From contig JANWXJ010000205.1 in the NCBI GenBank assembly GCA_025055335.1, forward strand, positions 1 to 36,146: a stretch of DNA of 36,146 nucleotides, in the 5' to 3' direction. Position 1 is the first letter of the stretch. Each line of letters begins with the position of its first letter. Positions 26,019 to 35,695 of the stretch are shown here, in pieces. Under the pieces are notes generated by a model. That model was not told where the DNA came from. It did no database searches and saw nothing but the letters and a program-made list of their open reading frames with translations. The position numbers and the translations under genes are program-made. The stretch comes from Acetobacteraceae bacterium (GTDB lineage: Bacteria; Pseudomonadota; Alphaproteobacteria; Acetobacterales; Acetobacteraceae).

Positions 26019-27719
26019 TCATCGCTTCCACGCCCGATCGAGCGGCACGAAGCGGTTCAGCAGCAGCAGCAGCGCGATGGTGAGCAGGATCGTCAGCGTG
26101 GAGATGGCATTCACCGTGTTCTCAAGGCTGAAGGTGGCTTCCGCGTAGATCCGCACCGGCAGGGTCTGGAGCCTCGCGGTGGTGAGGAAGGCGGTCACCG
26201 TCACCTCGCCGAAAGAGATCAGGAAGCCGAGGATGCAGGCCACCGCAATCCCCGGCGCGAGCTGCGGCAGGATGACGTGCATCAGCACCTGCCGGCGGGT
26301 CGCGCCGAGGCCTTGCGCCGCTTCCTCGAGCGTGCGGTCGAGCCCGGCGACGGAGGCGCGCAGGAACACCAGCATGAAGGGTGCGACGAGCACCACATGC
26401 ACGGCCAGTATGCCGAGGAAGGCCGGCACGGCGGTGAACCACTGCAGCAGCCGCAGCATGCCGAGGCCGACCGCGATGCCCGGCAGCGCGAGGGGCAGCA
26501 GGAAGGCCGCCCCCAGCGCCTCCTTCGCGCGGAAGGTCCCGCGCACCAGCACGAAGGCGGCCGGCAGCGAGATCAGCAGCCCGGCGAGAACGGTCGCGAC
26601 GGCCAGTTGCAGGCTGATCCAGGCGTCGCCCAGGTAGCGCGGGTTGTCGAGGATCAGCCCGTACCAGCGCCAGGTGAAGCCGTGGAAGGCGGCGACCGTC
26701 GCCTGCGGCGTGTCGTTCACCGACGCCACCACCACGAGCAGCAGCGGGAACAGAAGCAGCGCCGTGCCGAGGCCGAACAGGAGCGGCGACAGCACCGGGC
26801 GGACCGCCTCCGCGGCGGCGAACAGGGTGCGGGCGGCGGCGGCAGGCAGCAGCGGCGCGCGGCGCCTGCGTCCATGCGCCCAGGGCATCGCCAGCGCGAT
26901 GGCGCGCCCGATCAGCAGCGTGACGAGGACGGAGAGGACGAGCATCACCGTCGCCATCGCGGAGGCGAGCGGGAAGTTCAGGTTGTCGAGCCCCTCGCGG
27001 AACACGACCATGGCCGAGACCCAGACCTGCCGCCCGCCGACGAGCGTTGCCGACACATAGGCCGTGGAGGAGAGCAGGAAGACGACGACAAGCCCCGCGC
27101 GCAGCCCGGGCAGCGACAGCGGCAGCGTCACCTTCAGGAAGGTGGTGGCGGGACCGGCGCCGAGGCCCTGCGCCGCCTCCGTCAGGCGCTTCTCCTGCGC
27201 CTCCAGCACGTCGTACAGCGCCAGCACCATGTAGGGCAGGAACACCTGCACCAGCGCGAGCCCGACGGCAAACCAGCCGAACAGCAGGTTCGGCCGCGGG
27301 AAGCCGAGCGCCTGGACGATGCCGGACACGACGCCTGCTGGCGACAGCAGCAGGATGATGCCGAGCGAGCGCACCACCACATTCGTCAGCAGCGGCACGA
27401 GGATGAGCGCGAAGCCCCAGGGCCGCCAGCGCGCCGGCAGCCGCGTCAGCCACAGCGCGATCGGGTAGGCGAGGATCGCGCTCGCCGCCGTGACCCCGAG
27501 GCCGAGCAGAACGGTGTTGACGATCACGCGGCGGAGGAAGGCGTCGCCGGCGATCTCCTGGTAGTTGATCCAGTCCGGCGTCCAGGAGAGGGGCGCGAAG
27601 GGCTCCGGGCTCTCCTGCACGCTCATCAGCAGCACCGCCCCGAGAGGGGCGGCGAACGCAACCATCATCCACGCCGCGTAGGGCGCGGCGAGGGCTGCCG
27701 CCCAGCCGGGGCGGATCAT
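26019..27719 (-). CDS. ABC transporter permease, PotB/PotC-type fused double permease
   Basis: 566 aa with two BPD-type halves; two EAA loops EAAQGLGAGPATTFLKVTLPLSLPGL and EAAQGLGATRRQVLMHVILPQLAPGI. Confidence 0.9.
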   Translation of the reverse strand: MIRPGWAAALAAPYAAWMMVAFAAPLGAVLLMSVQESPEPFAPLSWTPDWINYQEIAGDAFLRRVIVNTVLLGLGVTAASAILAYPIALWLTRLPARWRPWGFALILVPLLTNVVVRSLGIILLLSPAGVVSGIVQALGFPRPNLLFGWFAVGLALVQVFLPYMVLALYDVLEAQEKRLTEAAQGLGAGPATTFLKVTLPLSLPGLRAGLVVVFLLSSTAYVSATLVGGRQVWVSAMVVFREGLDNLNFPLASAMATVMLVLSVLVTLLIGRAIALAMPWAHGRRRRAPLLPAAAARTLFAAAEAVRPVLSPLLFGLGTALLLFPLLLVVVASVNDTPQATVAAFHGFTWRWYGLILDNPRYLGDAWISLQLAVATVLAGLLISLPAAFVLVRGTFRAKEALGAAFLLPLALPGIAVGLGMLRLLQWFTAVPAFLGILAVHVVLVAPFMLVFLRASVAGLDRTLEEAAQGLGATRRQVLMHVILPQLAPGIAVACILGFLISFGEVTVTAFLTTARLQTLPVRIYAEATFSLENTVNAISTLTILLTIALLLLLNRFVPLDRAWKR

Positions 27720-27734
27720 CGGCGATCCGTCGGC

Positions 27735-28778
27735 TCAGCCGGCGATCTCGCGCGTGAAGCGGCTGGCCCAGCGGGGCTGGTTGCGGATCACCACGTCCCA
27801 GTCGAAATCCACGAGGCTGGCCACCGCCTGTTCGCCGATGATCAGCTTGGCAGCGAGTTCGGGTGGAAGTTCCAGGTTGCGGATGGTCGGGGAGTAGTAG
27901 ATGCGCTCGGCGTAGGCGCGCTGGCACTCCGGCGAGAGGTGCCGGTTCACCCATTCCTGGGCCAAGGCCTGCTTCGTGGTGCCCACCGTGATGCAGGCGA
28001 CGTTGAGCGCGATCGCCTGGCCCTCCACGGGGTTGGCGATCTCGATGTTCGGGTTGCGGCTTTCCGCGTACATGCGGGTGAAGGAGCCGAACTCGACGGA
28101 GGCCGCGCCGATCTCCTGGTCGAACATGGTGAAGAGCTGGTCCTGGCTCGACTGGATGCCGGCGAAGGGGCGCAGCCGGGCGATGTTGGCGAAGGCCGGG
28201 TCGATGTTGTTCTCGTCGCCGCCCCACACCTTGGCCGACATCAGCAGCGCGGCGGTTCCCTGGGCGCCCGGATAGGACGGCCAGATCACCTTGCCGCGCA
28301 GGTCCTCTCGCCAGAAGTCGCGCCAGGAGGTCATCGGTGCGGCGACCTTGCGCCGGTCATAGACCACGGTGATCGGATTGTAGGCGACGCCGTAGCCGCC
28401 GATGCGCGCGGAGGGGTAGAGGTTGGCGAAGTTCGGAACCTCCGGCGTGGGCGGCTGCGTCACGCCGTCGCGCACGGCCTGGCGGCTCTCGAAGATGTTC
28501 AGGTAGATCACGTCGAAGGAGGGGCGGCCGCGCTCGGCATAGGCGCGGGCGCGGCGCTCGACGGTGCCGCCGAGGACATAGTTGATGCGGACGCCGTACT
28601 GGCTCTCCATCGGGCCGGAGACGAACTCGCGCAGGATGCGTTCCTGCGCGCCGCCCCAGACGCCGACGGTAAGCTCGTCGCCGCGGCGGATCTGCGCCAC
28701 CGCATTGGTGCCCCAGATGGCGGGAGTCGCGAGCGCCGCGCCGACCAGGGCGCGGCGGGTGAAGGTGGGTGTGCTCAT
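27735..28778 (-). CDS. ABC transporter extracellular substrate-binding protein (spermidine/putrescine-like)
   Basis: Signal MSTPTFTRRALVGAALATPAIWGTNAVAQ; ELTVGVWGGAQERILREFV, GGYGVAYNPITVVYDRRKV, SWRDFWREDLRGKVIWPSYPG. Confidence 0.9.
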   Translation of the reverse strand: MSTPTFTRRALVGAALATPAIWGTNAVAQIRRGDELTVGVWGGAQERILREFVSGPMESQYGVRINYVLGGTVERRARAYAERGRPSFDVIYLNIFESRQAVRDGVTQPPTPEVPNFANLYPSARIGGYGVAYNPITVVYDRRKVAAPMTSWRDFWREDLRGKVIWPSYPGAQGTAALLMSAKVWGGDENNIDPAFANIARLRPFAGIQSSQDQLFTMFDQEIGAASVEFGSFTRMYAESRNPNIEIANPVEGQAIALNVACITVGTTKQALAQEWVNRHLSPECQRAYAERIYYSPTIRNLELPPELAAKLIIGEQAVASLVDFDWDVVIRNQPRWASRFTREIAG

Positions 28779-29836
28779 GCGGCGGCTCCTTGCGCAGGCT
28801 CGATGATCCAGGAAAGGGCGTTGCCGGGCGCCGAGACGGTGACGGCGGCGCCGATCGGCAGGAAGGGTTCGGTCGAGGGACGCAACACCGACAGGCGCAG
28901 CGGCCCGGCGGCGACCTCGTAGGAGAGGATGTCGTCGAGGAAGGCGGCGCCGGTGATCGTGCCGTCGAGCCGGAACACCGCATCCGGCACGAGGCCGAGC
29001 ATCAGGCGCGCGGCGCGCAGCACAAGGTGGGTGGCGCCCGCCGGCGCGCCCGGCAGCGGCGGCAGGCCATCCGCGCGGAAGGCGCCGCCGACGCAGCGCC
29101 CGGCGACGACGTTCCGCTCGCCGAGGAAGGAAGCGGTGAACACGTGGCGCGGCGCCTCCGAAAGCGCCTTCGGCGGCCCGATCTCCACGATGCGCCCGGA
29201 GGACATCACGGCGATGCGGTCGGCGAGCGCCATCGCCTCGTGCTGGTCATGGGTGACGAACAGCGTGGTGATGCCGAGGCGGCGGCGGAGCGAGGCGATC
29301 TCGGCGCGCATCTCGGCGCGCAGCCCGGCATCGAGGTTGGACAGCGGCTCGTCCAGCAGCAGCAGGTCCGGCTCGATCACGAGCGCCCGGGCGAGCGCGA
29401 CGCGTTGCTGCTGCCCGCCGGAGAGCTGGGAGGGGTAGCGGTCGGCAAGCGCGGAGAGCCCTACCATCTCGAGCGCCGCGCCGACGCGGCGCGCGGCCTC
29501 GGCGCGCGGCACGCCCCGCATCTCGAGGCCGAAGCCGACATTGCCGGCCACCGACAGGTGCGGGAACAGGGCATAGGCCTGGAAGACCATGCCGATGTTG
29601 CGGCGGTTGGGCGGGTCGCGGGTGATGTCCCGGCCGGCAAGCGTGATGCGGCCCGAATCGGGCGTGAGGAACCCCGCAACCATGCGCAGAGTCGTCGTCT
29701 TGCCGCAGCCCGAGGGGCCGAGCAGGGCGATGCACTCGCCTTTCGCCACGGAGAGCGACACGCCCGCGACCGCGAGCGTCTGCCCGTAGGCCTTCCGCAC
29801 GGCATGGAGCGAGAGGTGTGGGGCGTGGTCGGTCAT
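28775..29836 (-). CDS. ABC transporter ATP-binding protein (PotA-like)
   Basis: Walker A GPSGCGKTT, signature LSGGQQQRVALARAL, Walker B LLLLDEPLSNLD, C-terminal TOBE-like domain. Confidence 0.95.
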   Translation of the reverse strand: MTDHAPHLSLHAVRKAYGQTLAVAGVSLSVAKGECIALLGPSGCGKTTTLRMVAGFLTPDSGRITLAGRDITRDPPNRRNIGMVFQAYALFPHLSVAGNVGFGLEMRGVPRAEAARRVGAALEMVGLSALADRYPSQLSGGQQQRVALARALVIEPDLLLLDEPLSNLDAGLRAEMRAEIASLRRRLGITTLFVTHDQHEAMALADRIAVMSSGRIVEIGPPKALSEAPRHVFTASFLGERNVVAGRCVGGAFRADGLPPLPGAPAGATHLVLRAARLMLGLVPDAVFRLDGTITGAAFLDDILSYEVAAGPLRLSVLRPSTEPFLPIGAAVTVSAPGNALSWIIEPAQGAAA

Positions 29837-30086
29837 GTCCGAGCCACGTGGTAATCAAGGGGCGTGCCACCCGGGCGGCCTTCACGCCGCGGATGCGCGC
29901 ATGGGTCTGGCGGGGAAGCGCTGCCCGTGCTTTGAGCAGTCTGCCGACTGCGGCGTCTGCGTCGGCTGCGGCGCCGGCCCCACGCTGCGCCGCGGCGGGG
30001 GACGGGGTGGCTCGGGTTTTGCTACACTTCGCGGCACGGAGGTGCCGGGCGCATGGGGCGCGCGGCCGGAGGGGATAAGGGCGGAC

Positions 30087-31112
30087 ATGAGAAGCGTCGC
30101 CACGAAGTATCGCATCGAACGCCGCACGCTGCTCGGCGGCGCGCTGGGCTTCGCGCTTGTTCCGGTGCCGGGCGCCAAGGTCTCGGCGCAGGTGCTCGAC
30201 CGCGTGTCGTTCCAGACCAACTGGCGGGCGCAGGCGGAACACGGGGGCTACTACCAGGCGGTCGCCGCCGGAATCTACCGGCGCTACGGCATCGAGGCCG
30301 AGATCCGCATGGGCGGCCCGCAGATGAACCCGGCGCAGCTGCTGCTCGCGGGGCGGGTGGACATGATCATGTCGGGCGGCCTGTCCGCGCTGAACTACGT
30401 GCGCGAGAACATCCCCTTCCTGTGCATCGCCGCGATCTTCCAGAAGGATCCCCAGATCCTGATGACGCATGAGGGGAACGGCATCAACAGCTTCGAGGAC
30501 ATGCGCGGCCGGCCGATCATGATCGGCGCGGTGGCCCGCACCACCTTCTGGCCGTTCCTGCGCCGCCGCTTCGGCTTCACCGACGAGCAGATCCGGCCCT
30601 ACACCTTCAACATCCAGCCCTTCCTGGCCGACCGCATGGCCATCCAGCAGGGCTTCCTCTCCTCGGAGCCGTTCGCCGCGATGCAGGGCGGGGCCCGTCC
30701 GCGCACCTTCCTGATTGCCGACGCGGGCTATCCGAACTACCAGACGACCATCGACATCTCCCGCCGCATGGTGCAGGAGAAGCGCGACCTCGTGCAGCGC
30801 TTCGTCAACGCAACGATCGAGGGCTGGGCGCAGTACATGACCGGCCAGGGGATCGAGGCCGCGAACGCGCTGATCAAGCGCGACAACCCGGAGATGACCG
30901 ACGAGCGCATCGCCTACGCGATCCGCGTGATGAACGAGCAGGGCATCGTGATGTCGGGCGATGCGCTGCAGCTCGGCATCGGCGCGATGACGGATGCGCG
31001 CTGGCAGACCCTCTACAACACCATGGTGGAAGCCGGCGTGCTGCCCGCGGGCCTCGACGTGAGCCGCGCCTACACGCTGGAGTTCGTGAACAAGCGGGTG
31101 GGACTTGCCTGA
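30087..31112 (+). CDS. ABC transporter substrate-binding protein, NMT1/THI5/SsuA-like
   Basis: MRSVATKYRIERRTLLGGALGFALVPVPGAKVSAQ; VSFQTNWRAQAEHGGYYQAVAAGIYRRYGIEAEIRMGGPQMNPAQLLLAGRVDMIM. Confidence 0.92.
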   Translation: MRSVATKYRIERRTLLGGALGFALVPVPGAKVSAQVLDRVSFQTNWRAQAEHGGYYQAVAAGIYRRYGIEAEIRMGGPQMNPAQLLLAGRVDMIMSGGLSALNYVRENIPFLCIAAIFQKDPQILMTHEGNGINSFEDMRGRPIMIGAVARTTFWPFLRRRFGFTDEQIRPYTFNIQPFLADRMAIQQGFLSSEPFAAMQGGARPRTFLIADAGYPNYQTTIDISRRMVQEKRDLVQRFVNATIEGWAQYMTGQGIEAANALIKRDNPEMTDERIAYAIRVMNEQGIVMSGDALQLGIGAMTDARWQTLYNTMVEAGVLPAGLDVSRAYTLEFVNKRVGLA

Positions 31113-31893
31113 CACGACATCCCTGATCCGGCCGCTCGTCACGCTGAGGGGCGTCGAGAAGCGGTACCGCAACGGCACCCTCGCGGTGCGGGGGGTGGAC
31201 CTGGCGATCGGGCAGGGGGAGTTCGTCTCCCTGCTCGGGCCGTCCGGCTGCGGCAAGTCCACGCTGCTGCGGATCATCGCCGGCCTGATAGACGCCTCCG
31301 CCGGCACGATAGAGTGGCCGAGCGCCATGCATGACGCGCGCGGCAGGCCCGAGCGGTCGATCGGCTTCGTCTTCCAGGAGCCGACGCTGATGCCCTGGGC
31401 GGGCGCTCTCGCCAACGTGATGCTGCCGCTGCGGCTTGCCGGAGTGCCGAAATCGGAAGCCGCGGACAGGGCGGCTACGGCGCTGGCGGCCGTCGGGCTC
31501 GCCGGGTTCGAGAAGGCCTATCCCCGGGCGCTGTCCGGCGGCATGAAGATGCGCGTCTCCATCGCGCGCGCTCTGGTGACGAAGCCGCGCATCCTGCTGA
31601 TGGACGAGCCGTTCGCCGCCCTCGACGAGATCACGCGGTTCAAGCTGAACAACGACCTGCTCGAACTGTGGGAGCGCGAGCGCTTCACCACCATCTTCGT
31701 CACGCATTCGGTGTTCGAGAGCGTGTACCTGTCGCAGCGCATCGTCGTCATGGCCGCCCGCCCGGGGCGGGTCGTGCATGACATCCCGATCGAGGATCCC
31801 TACCCCCGCGGCGAGAGCTTCCGCACCTCGGCGGAATACGCGGCGCAGTGCCGTGTCGTCTCGCGCGCGCTCTCCGAAGCGATGGCCGCATGA
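31105..31893 (+). CDS. ABC transporter ATP-binding protein (SsuB/TauB-like)
   Basis: TTG start overlapping the SBP 3' end; Walker A GPSGCGKST, FQEPTLMPWAGALANVMLPLRLAG, LSGGMKMRVSIARALVTKPRILLMDEPFAALDE. Confidence 0.94.
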   Translation: MPDTTSLIRPLVTLRGVEKRYRNGTLAVRGVDLAIGQGEFVSLLGPSGCGKSTLLRIIAGLIDASAGTIEWPSAMHDARGRPERSIGFVFQEPTLMPWAGALANVMLPLRLAGVPKSEAADRAATALAAVGLAGFEKAYPRALSGGMKMRVSIARALVTKPRILLMDEPFAALDEITRFKLNNDLLELWERERFTTIFVTHSVFESVYLSQRIVVMAARPGRVVHDIPIEDPYPRGESFRTSAEYAAQCRVVSRALSEAMAA

Positions 31894-32729
31894 GCAACGA
31901 GCCGCCTATCCCGAACGCCGATCCGCGCTACTTCGGCCTGACCGCGGACGGCTGGGCGCGCGTCCTCGCCCCCCTCCTCGTCGGCCTGCTGGCGCTCGGC
32001 GCCTGGGAATGGGCGGTGCGCGCGAACGACGTGCCCTCCTACATCCTGCCCGGCCCGGTCGAGGTGTGGAACACGCTGCTCCGCGACTGGCACACGCTGT
32101 CCGTCTCGCTCGGCATCACGCTGCAGATCACCTTCGCGGCGCTGCTCGTTGCCGCGGTGCTCGGGCTGCTGCTCGCGGTGCTGTTCGCGCAGTCCCGCGT
32201 GGTGGAGCTGTCCCTGTTCCCCTACGCCGTCATCCTGCAGGTGACGCCGATCGTCGCCATCGCGCCGCTGATCATCATCTGGGTGAACGACGTCCGCATC
32301 GCCCTGCTGATCTGCGCGTGGATCGTCGCGTTCTTCCCGATCCTCTCGAACACCACGATCGGGCTGAACAGCGCGGACCACAACCTTCTCGACCTGTTCC
32401 GCCTGTACGGCGCCACGCGCTGGCAGGTGCTGACGCGGCTCAGGCTGCCCACCGCCATGCCGTTCTTCCTCGCGGGTCTCAAGATCTCGGGGGGGCTTGC
32501 GCTGATCGGCGCGATCGTCGCCGAGTTCGTCGCGGGCACGGGGGGCAGCGCCTCCGGCCTCGCCTACCGGATCCTGGAAGCCGGCTACCAGCTGCAGATC
32601 CCGCGGATGTTCGCGGCGCTGCTGCTCGTATCCGCCACCGGCATCGCGATCTTCCTCGTGATGACGCTGATCTCGCACCTCGCGCTGCGCTCCTGGCACG
32701 AAAGCGCGATGACCCGGGAGAAGGGCTGA
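31890..32729 (+). CDS. ABC transporter permease (SsuC/TauC-like)
   Basis: 279 aa; VPSYILPGPVEVWNTLLRDWHTLSVSLGITLQITFAALLVAAVLGLLLAVLFA, LDLFRLYGATRWQVLTRLRLPTAMPFFLAGLKISGGLALIGAIVAEFVAG. Overlaps the ATPase stop (ATGA). Confidence 0.94.
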   Translation: MSNEPPIPNADPRYFGLTADGWARVLAPLLVGLLALGAWEWAVRANDVPSYILPGPVEVWNTLLRDWHTLSVSLGITLQITFAALLVAAVLGLLLAVLFAQSRVVELSLFPYAVILQVTPIVAIAPLIIIWVNDVRIALLICAWIVAFFPILSNTTIGLNSADHNLLDLFRLYGATRWQVLTRLRLPTAMPFFLAGLKISGGLALIGAIVAEFVAGTGGSASGLAYRILEAGYQLQIPRMFAALLLVSATGIAIFLVMTLISHLALRSWHESAMTREKG

Positions 32730-32735
32730 CCCCGC

Positions 32736-34073
32736 ATGATGCCTGCCATTCCGGAGGGCGGGGCCTACTGGCTCCGTGACGCGCGGGTCGCCGCGTGCTT
32801 CCTCGACAGCGCGGTCGCACCGGCCGACCGCGAGGGTCTCGTCCGCTGCGATATCCGCATCGAGGCTGGCCGGATCGCCGCCGTCGCACCGCAAGGCTCG
32901 GCGCCGGACGGGGTGGACCTGCGCGGCGGGCAGGTCTGGCCCGGCTTCGTGGACGGCCACACCCACCTCGACAAGGGCCATATCTGGCCGCGCGCGGCCA
33001 ATCCCGACGGGACCTTCCTCGGCGCGCTGACGACCGTGTTCGAGGACCGCGAGAAGAACTGGTCCGCCGAGGACATCCGTGCGCGCTTCGAGTTCGGCCT
33101 CGCCTGCTCCTACGCGCACGGGACCGTCGCCATCCGGACGCACCTCGACACCTACTTCCCGCACGCCCCGACGACCTGGCGGGTCTTCGCGGAACTGCGG
33201 GACCAATGGGCGGGGAAGATCGAGCTCCAGGCCTCCTCGATCTCGGTGATGGACCGCATGGCGACGGAGGAGGGCGTGATGATCGCCGACCTCGTCGCGC
33301 GCCATGGCGGGGTGCTGGGCGGGGTGTCCCGCCTCTCGGGCGGCGTGCATGACGAGCTGCCGCCGGACTTCCAGCCGATGCTCGACCGTCTGTTCGAGCT
33401 CGCCGAGGAGCGCGGCCTCGGCCTCGACCTGCACATCGACGAGAGCGGCGAGACCGGCGCGCGCGCGCTGCGCGAGGTGGCGCTGACGGCGATCCGCCGG
33501 AAGTTCAAGCAGCCGATCCAGTGCGGGCACTGCTGCTCCCTCTCGATGCAGCCGGAGGCCTTCGCGCGGGAAACGATCCAGGCCGTCGCCGATGCCGGCA
33601 TCTCCATCATCGTCCTGCCGATGTGCAACATGTACCTGCAGGACCGCGTGCCGGGCCGCACCCCGCGCTGGCGCGGCGTGACCCTGGTGCATGAGCTGCG
33701 GAACGCTGGCGTGCGGGTCTCGGTCGCCTCTGACAACTGCCGCGACCCGTTCTACGCCTATGGCGACCACGACATGGTGGAGGTGTTCCGCGAGGCGACC
33801 CGAATCCTCCATCTCGACCACCCCTTCGGGGACTGGCCCGCGGCGGCGTCCCGCCGGCCGGCCGAGGCGCTGGGGCTGCCGCACCGCGGGCGCATCGCGC
33901 CCGGGATGCCGGCGGATCTCGTGCTGTTCTCGGCGCGCTTCATGACGGAACTGCTGTCGCGGCCGCAGTCCGACCGGATCGTGCTGCGCGCGGGCAGGCG
34001 GCTCGACGCGACGTTGCCGGACTGGCGCGAACTCGACGCAGTCGTCGGCTTGGCGCCCGCTACCAGCGGCTGA
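32736..34073 (+). CDS. Cytosine deaminase-like amidohydrolase
   Basis: 445 aa; QVWPGFVDGHTHLDKGHIWPRAANPDGTF, LDLHIDESGE, QCGHCCSLS, VSVASDNCRDPFYAYGDHDMVEVFREATRILHLD. Confidence 0.9.
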   Translation: MMPAIPEGGAYWLRDARVAACFLDSAVAPADREGLVRCDIRIEAGRIAAVAPQGSAPDGVDLRGGQVWPGFVDGHTHLDKGHIWPRAANPDGTFLGALTTVFEDREKNWSAEDIRARFEFGLACSYAHGTVAIRTHLDTYFPHAPTTWRVFAELRDQWAGKIELQASSISVMDRMATEEGVMIADLVARHGGVLGGVSRLSGGVHDELPPDFQPMLDRLFELAEERGLGLDLHIDESGETGARALREVALTAIRRKFKQPIQCGHCCSLSMQPEAFARETIQAVADAGISIIVLPMCNMYLQDRVPGRTPRWRGVTLVHELRNAGVRVSVASDNCRDPFYAYGDHDMVEVFREATRILHLDHPFGDWPAAASRRPAEALGLPHRGRIAPGMPADLVLFSARFMTELLSRPQSDRIVLRAGRRLDATLPDWRELDAVVGLAPATSG

Positions 34074-34641
34074 AATGCGCGGCGACGCGGTCGCGGAACG
34101 CCTCGCACTCGGCCCGCGTGCGGCGGTCCATCCGCGTCAGCGACAGCCACTCGAGCGTGCAGCCGGGCGCGCAGAGGCGGCGTATGCCCCGCCCTATGAG
34201 CTTGCGGTCTGGCCGTCCGACATACCACAGCAGCCAGGTGGGCGAGCCGTAGGTCGTGACGACGGCGATCCGGCGGATGTTCGTCAGCGCCGGCCTGATC
34301 GCGCCTTCGCCCAGGTGGAACGCGACGCCGGGCGCCCACACCCGGTCGAACCAGCCCTTCAGCATCGCCGGCATGCCGTACCACCAGGTGGGATACACCA
34401 GCACCAGCGCCTCGGCCCGGCGCAGGCTTTCCACATGGGATTCGATTCCCCGCAGGTTGTCGGGCACGTCGTGGTAGCGGCCGCGTTCCTCCGCGCTCAG
34501 GGCCGGAACGAAGCCCTCGGCGTAGAGGTCGCGGAGGTCCACCTCGTGCCCGCGCGCGCCGAGCGTCTCGGCCACGGCGTCCTTGAGGCCCGCCGACAGG
34601 CTGTCCGGCCGCGGATGGCAGAACACCACAAGCACGCGCAT
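34060..34641 (-). CDS. NAD(P)H-dependent (quinone) oxidoreductase, flavodoxin fold
   Basis: MRVLVVFCHPRPDSLSAGLKDAVAETLGARGHEVDLRDLYAEGFVPALSAEERGRYHD, LVYPTWWYGMPAMLKGWFDRVWAPGVAF. Confidence 0.92.
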   Translation of the reverse strand: MRVLVVFCHPRPDSLSAGLKDAVAETLGARGHEVDLRDLYAEGFVPALSAEERGRYHDVPDNLRGIESHVESLRRAEALVLVYPTWWYGMPAMLKGWFDRVWAPGVAFHLGEGAIRPALTNIRRIAVVTTYGSPTWLLWYVGRPDRKLIGRGIRRLCAPGCTLEWLSLTRMDRRTRAECEAFRDRVAAHFSRW

Positions 34642-34679
34642 CGCCCGCTTCCCCTCTGCAGCAACGAGGCCCGCCCCAC

Positions 34680-35111
34680 ATGACAGAGACGGCCTGCATC
34701 GCCAAGCGCCCCGAAGAGCTTCGCGCCTTCCGGATCTCGCCGAAGGACAGCAACTACTTCGCCTGCCTGTACGACCCGCTGGCCGACGGCGCACCCTTCA
34801 CGCTGGTGGTGGAGATCTTCGCGCCCGGCGGCGCGACCCCGCCCAACACCCACAAAGTGGCGCAGGAGATGTTCTTCGTCCTGAAGGGAGAGGGTGTTGC
34901 CGTCGCCGACGGCACGGAGATCCCGATCGGTCCTGGTTCGTCCTTCCTGCTGAAGCCGGGCGTCGAGCATGTCGTGCGGAACACTGGCCAGGGCAAGCTC
35001 TACTGCCTGACGCTGATGGCGCCGAACGAGGGCTTCGCCGAGCTGATCCGCGGCGGCGAGGAGGTGGCGCTGGACGAGGAAGACCTCGCCGTGCTGCGGA
35101 GGATGCGCTGA
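34680..35111 (+). CDS. Cupin domain-containing protein
   Basis: 143 aa; FTLVVEIFAPGGATPPNTHKVAQEMFFVLKGEGVAVADGTEIPIGPGSSFLLKPGVEHVVRNTGQGKLYCLTLMAP. Confidence 0.9.
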   Translation: MTETACIAKRPEELRAFRISPKDSNYFACLYDPLADGAPFTLVVEIFAPGGATPPNTHKVAQEMFFVLKGEGVAVADGTEIPIGPGSSFLLKPGVEHVVRNTGQGKLYCLTLMAPNEGFAELIRGGEEVALDEEDLAVLRRMR

Positions 35112-35695
35112 TGCGCGTGCTGTATCTCTACGCCCATCCGCTGCCGGAATCCTTCCACGGGGCGATCCGCGAGCAGGTGAAGGCGGGCCTCGCGGAAGCC
35201 GGGCACGAGGTGGACCTGTGCGACCTCTACGCCGAGGGCTTCAACCCCGTGCTGTCTCCGGAGGAGCGGCGGAAGTACCACGACCTGTCGGTGAACCACC
35301 TGCCCTGCGCCGACTACATCGCACGCGTCCGCCGCGCCGAGGCGCTGGTGGTGCAGTTCCCGACCTGGTCCTACGGCCTGCCGGCGATCCTCAAGGGCTT
35401 CTTCGACCGCGTGTTCATCCCGGGCGTCTCCTTCACGCTGTCGCCCGAGGGCGTGGCGAAGCCGGCGCTGACCTACATCCGCAAGATCGCGGGCATCTCC
35501 ACCTACGGCCGCCCGCGATGGAACGCCATCCTGGTGGGCGACCCCCCGCGCAAGGCGGTGACGCGGTATCTCCGCGTCCTCACGCAGTGGCGCGCGAGCG
35601 CCGAGTATCACGCGCTCTACAACATGAACCAGGCGACGCGCCCGCGCTGCGAGGCGTTCCTGAGGCACGTCCGCGCGAAGATGGCGGCCTTCTGA
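35111..35695 (+). CDS. NAD(P)H-dependent (quinone) oxidoreductase, flavodoxin fold (paralog of 34060-34641)
   Basis: MRVLYLYAHPLPESFHGAIREQVKAGLAEAGHEVDLCDLYAEGFNPVLSPEERRKYHD, VQFPTWSYGLPAILKGFFDRVFIPGVSF; TGATG overlap with cupin. Confidence 0.93.
   Translation: MRVLYLYAHPLPESFHGAIREQVKAGLAEAGHEVDLCDLYAEGFNPVLSPEERRKYHDLSVNHLPCADYIARVRRAEALVVQFPTWSYGLPAILKGFFDRVFIPGVSFTLSPEGVAKPALTYIRKIAGISTYGRPRWNAILVGDPPRKAVTRYLRVLTQWRASAEYHALYNMNQATRPRCEAFLRHVRAKMAAF

Noticed and set aside
26004-28922. 972-aa plus-strand ORF opposite the ABC operon
   Set aside because: Antisense GC artefact; composition H/R/G/Q-rich with no motif.
29837-30086. Possible riboswitch (TPP/guanidine/other) upstream of the NMT1-type ABC operon
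   Set aside because: I found no CUGAGA-type TPP core or other class signature by eye. The Cys-rich reading frame (KRCPCFEQSADCGVCVGCGAG) is upstream extension, not supported as a gene. An Infernal/Rfam search would be decisive.
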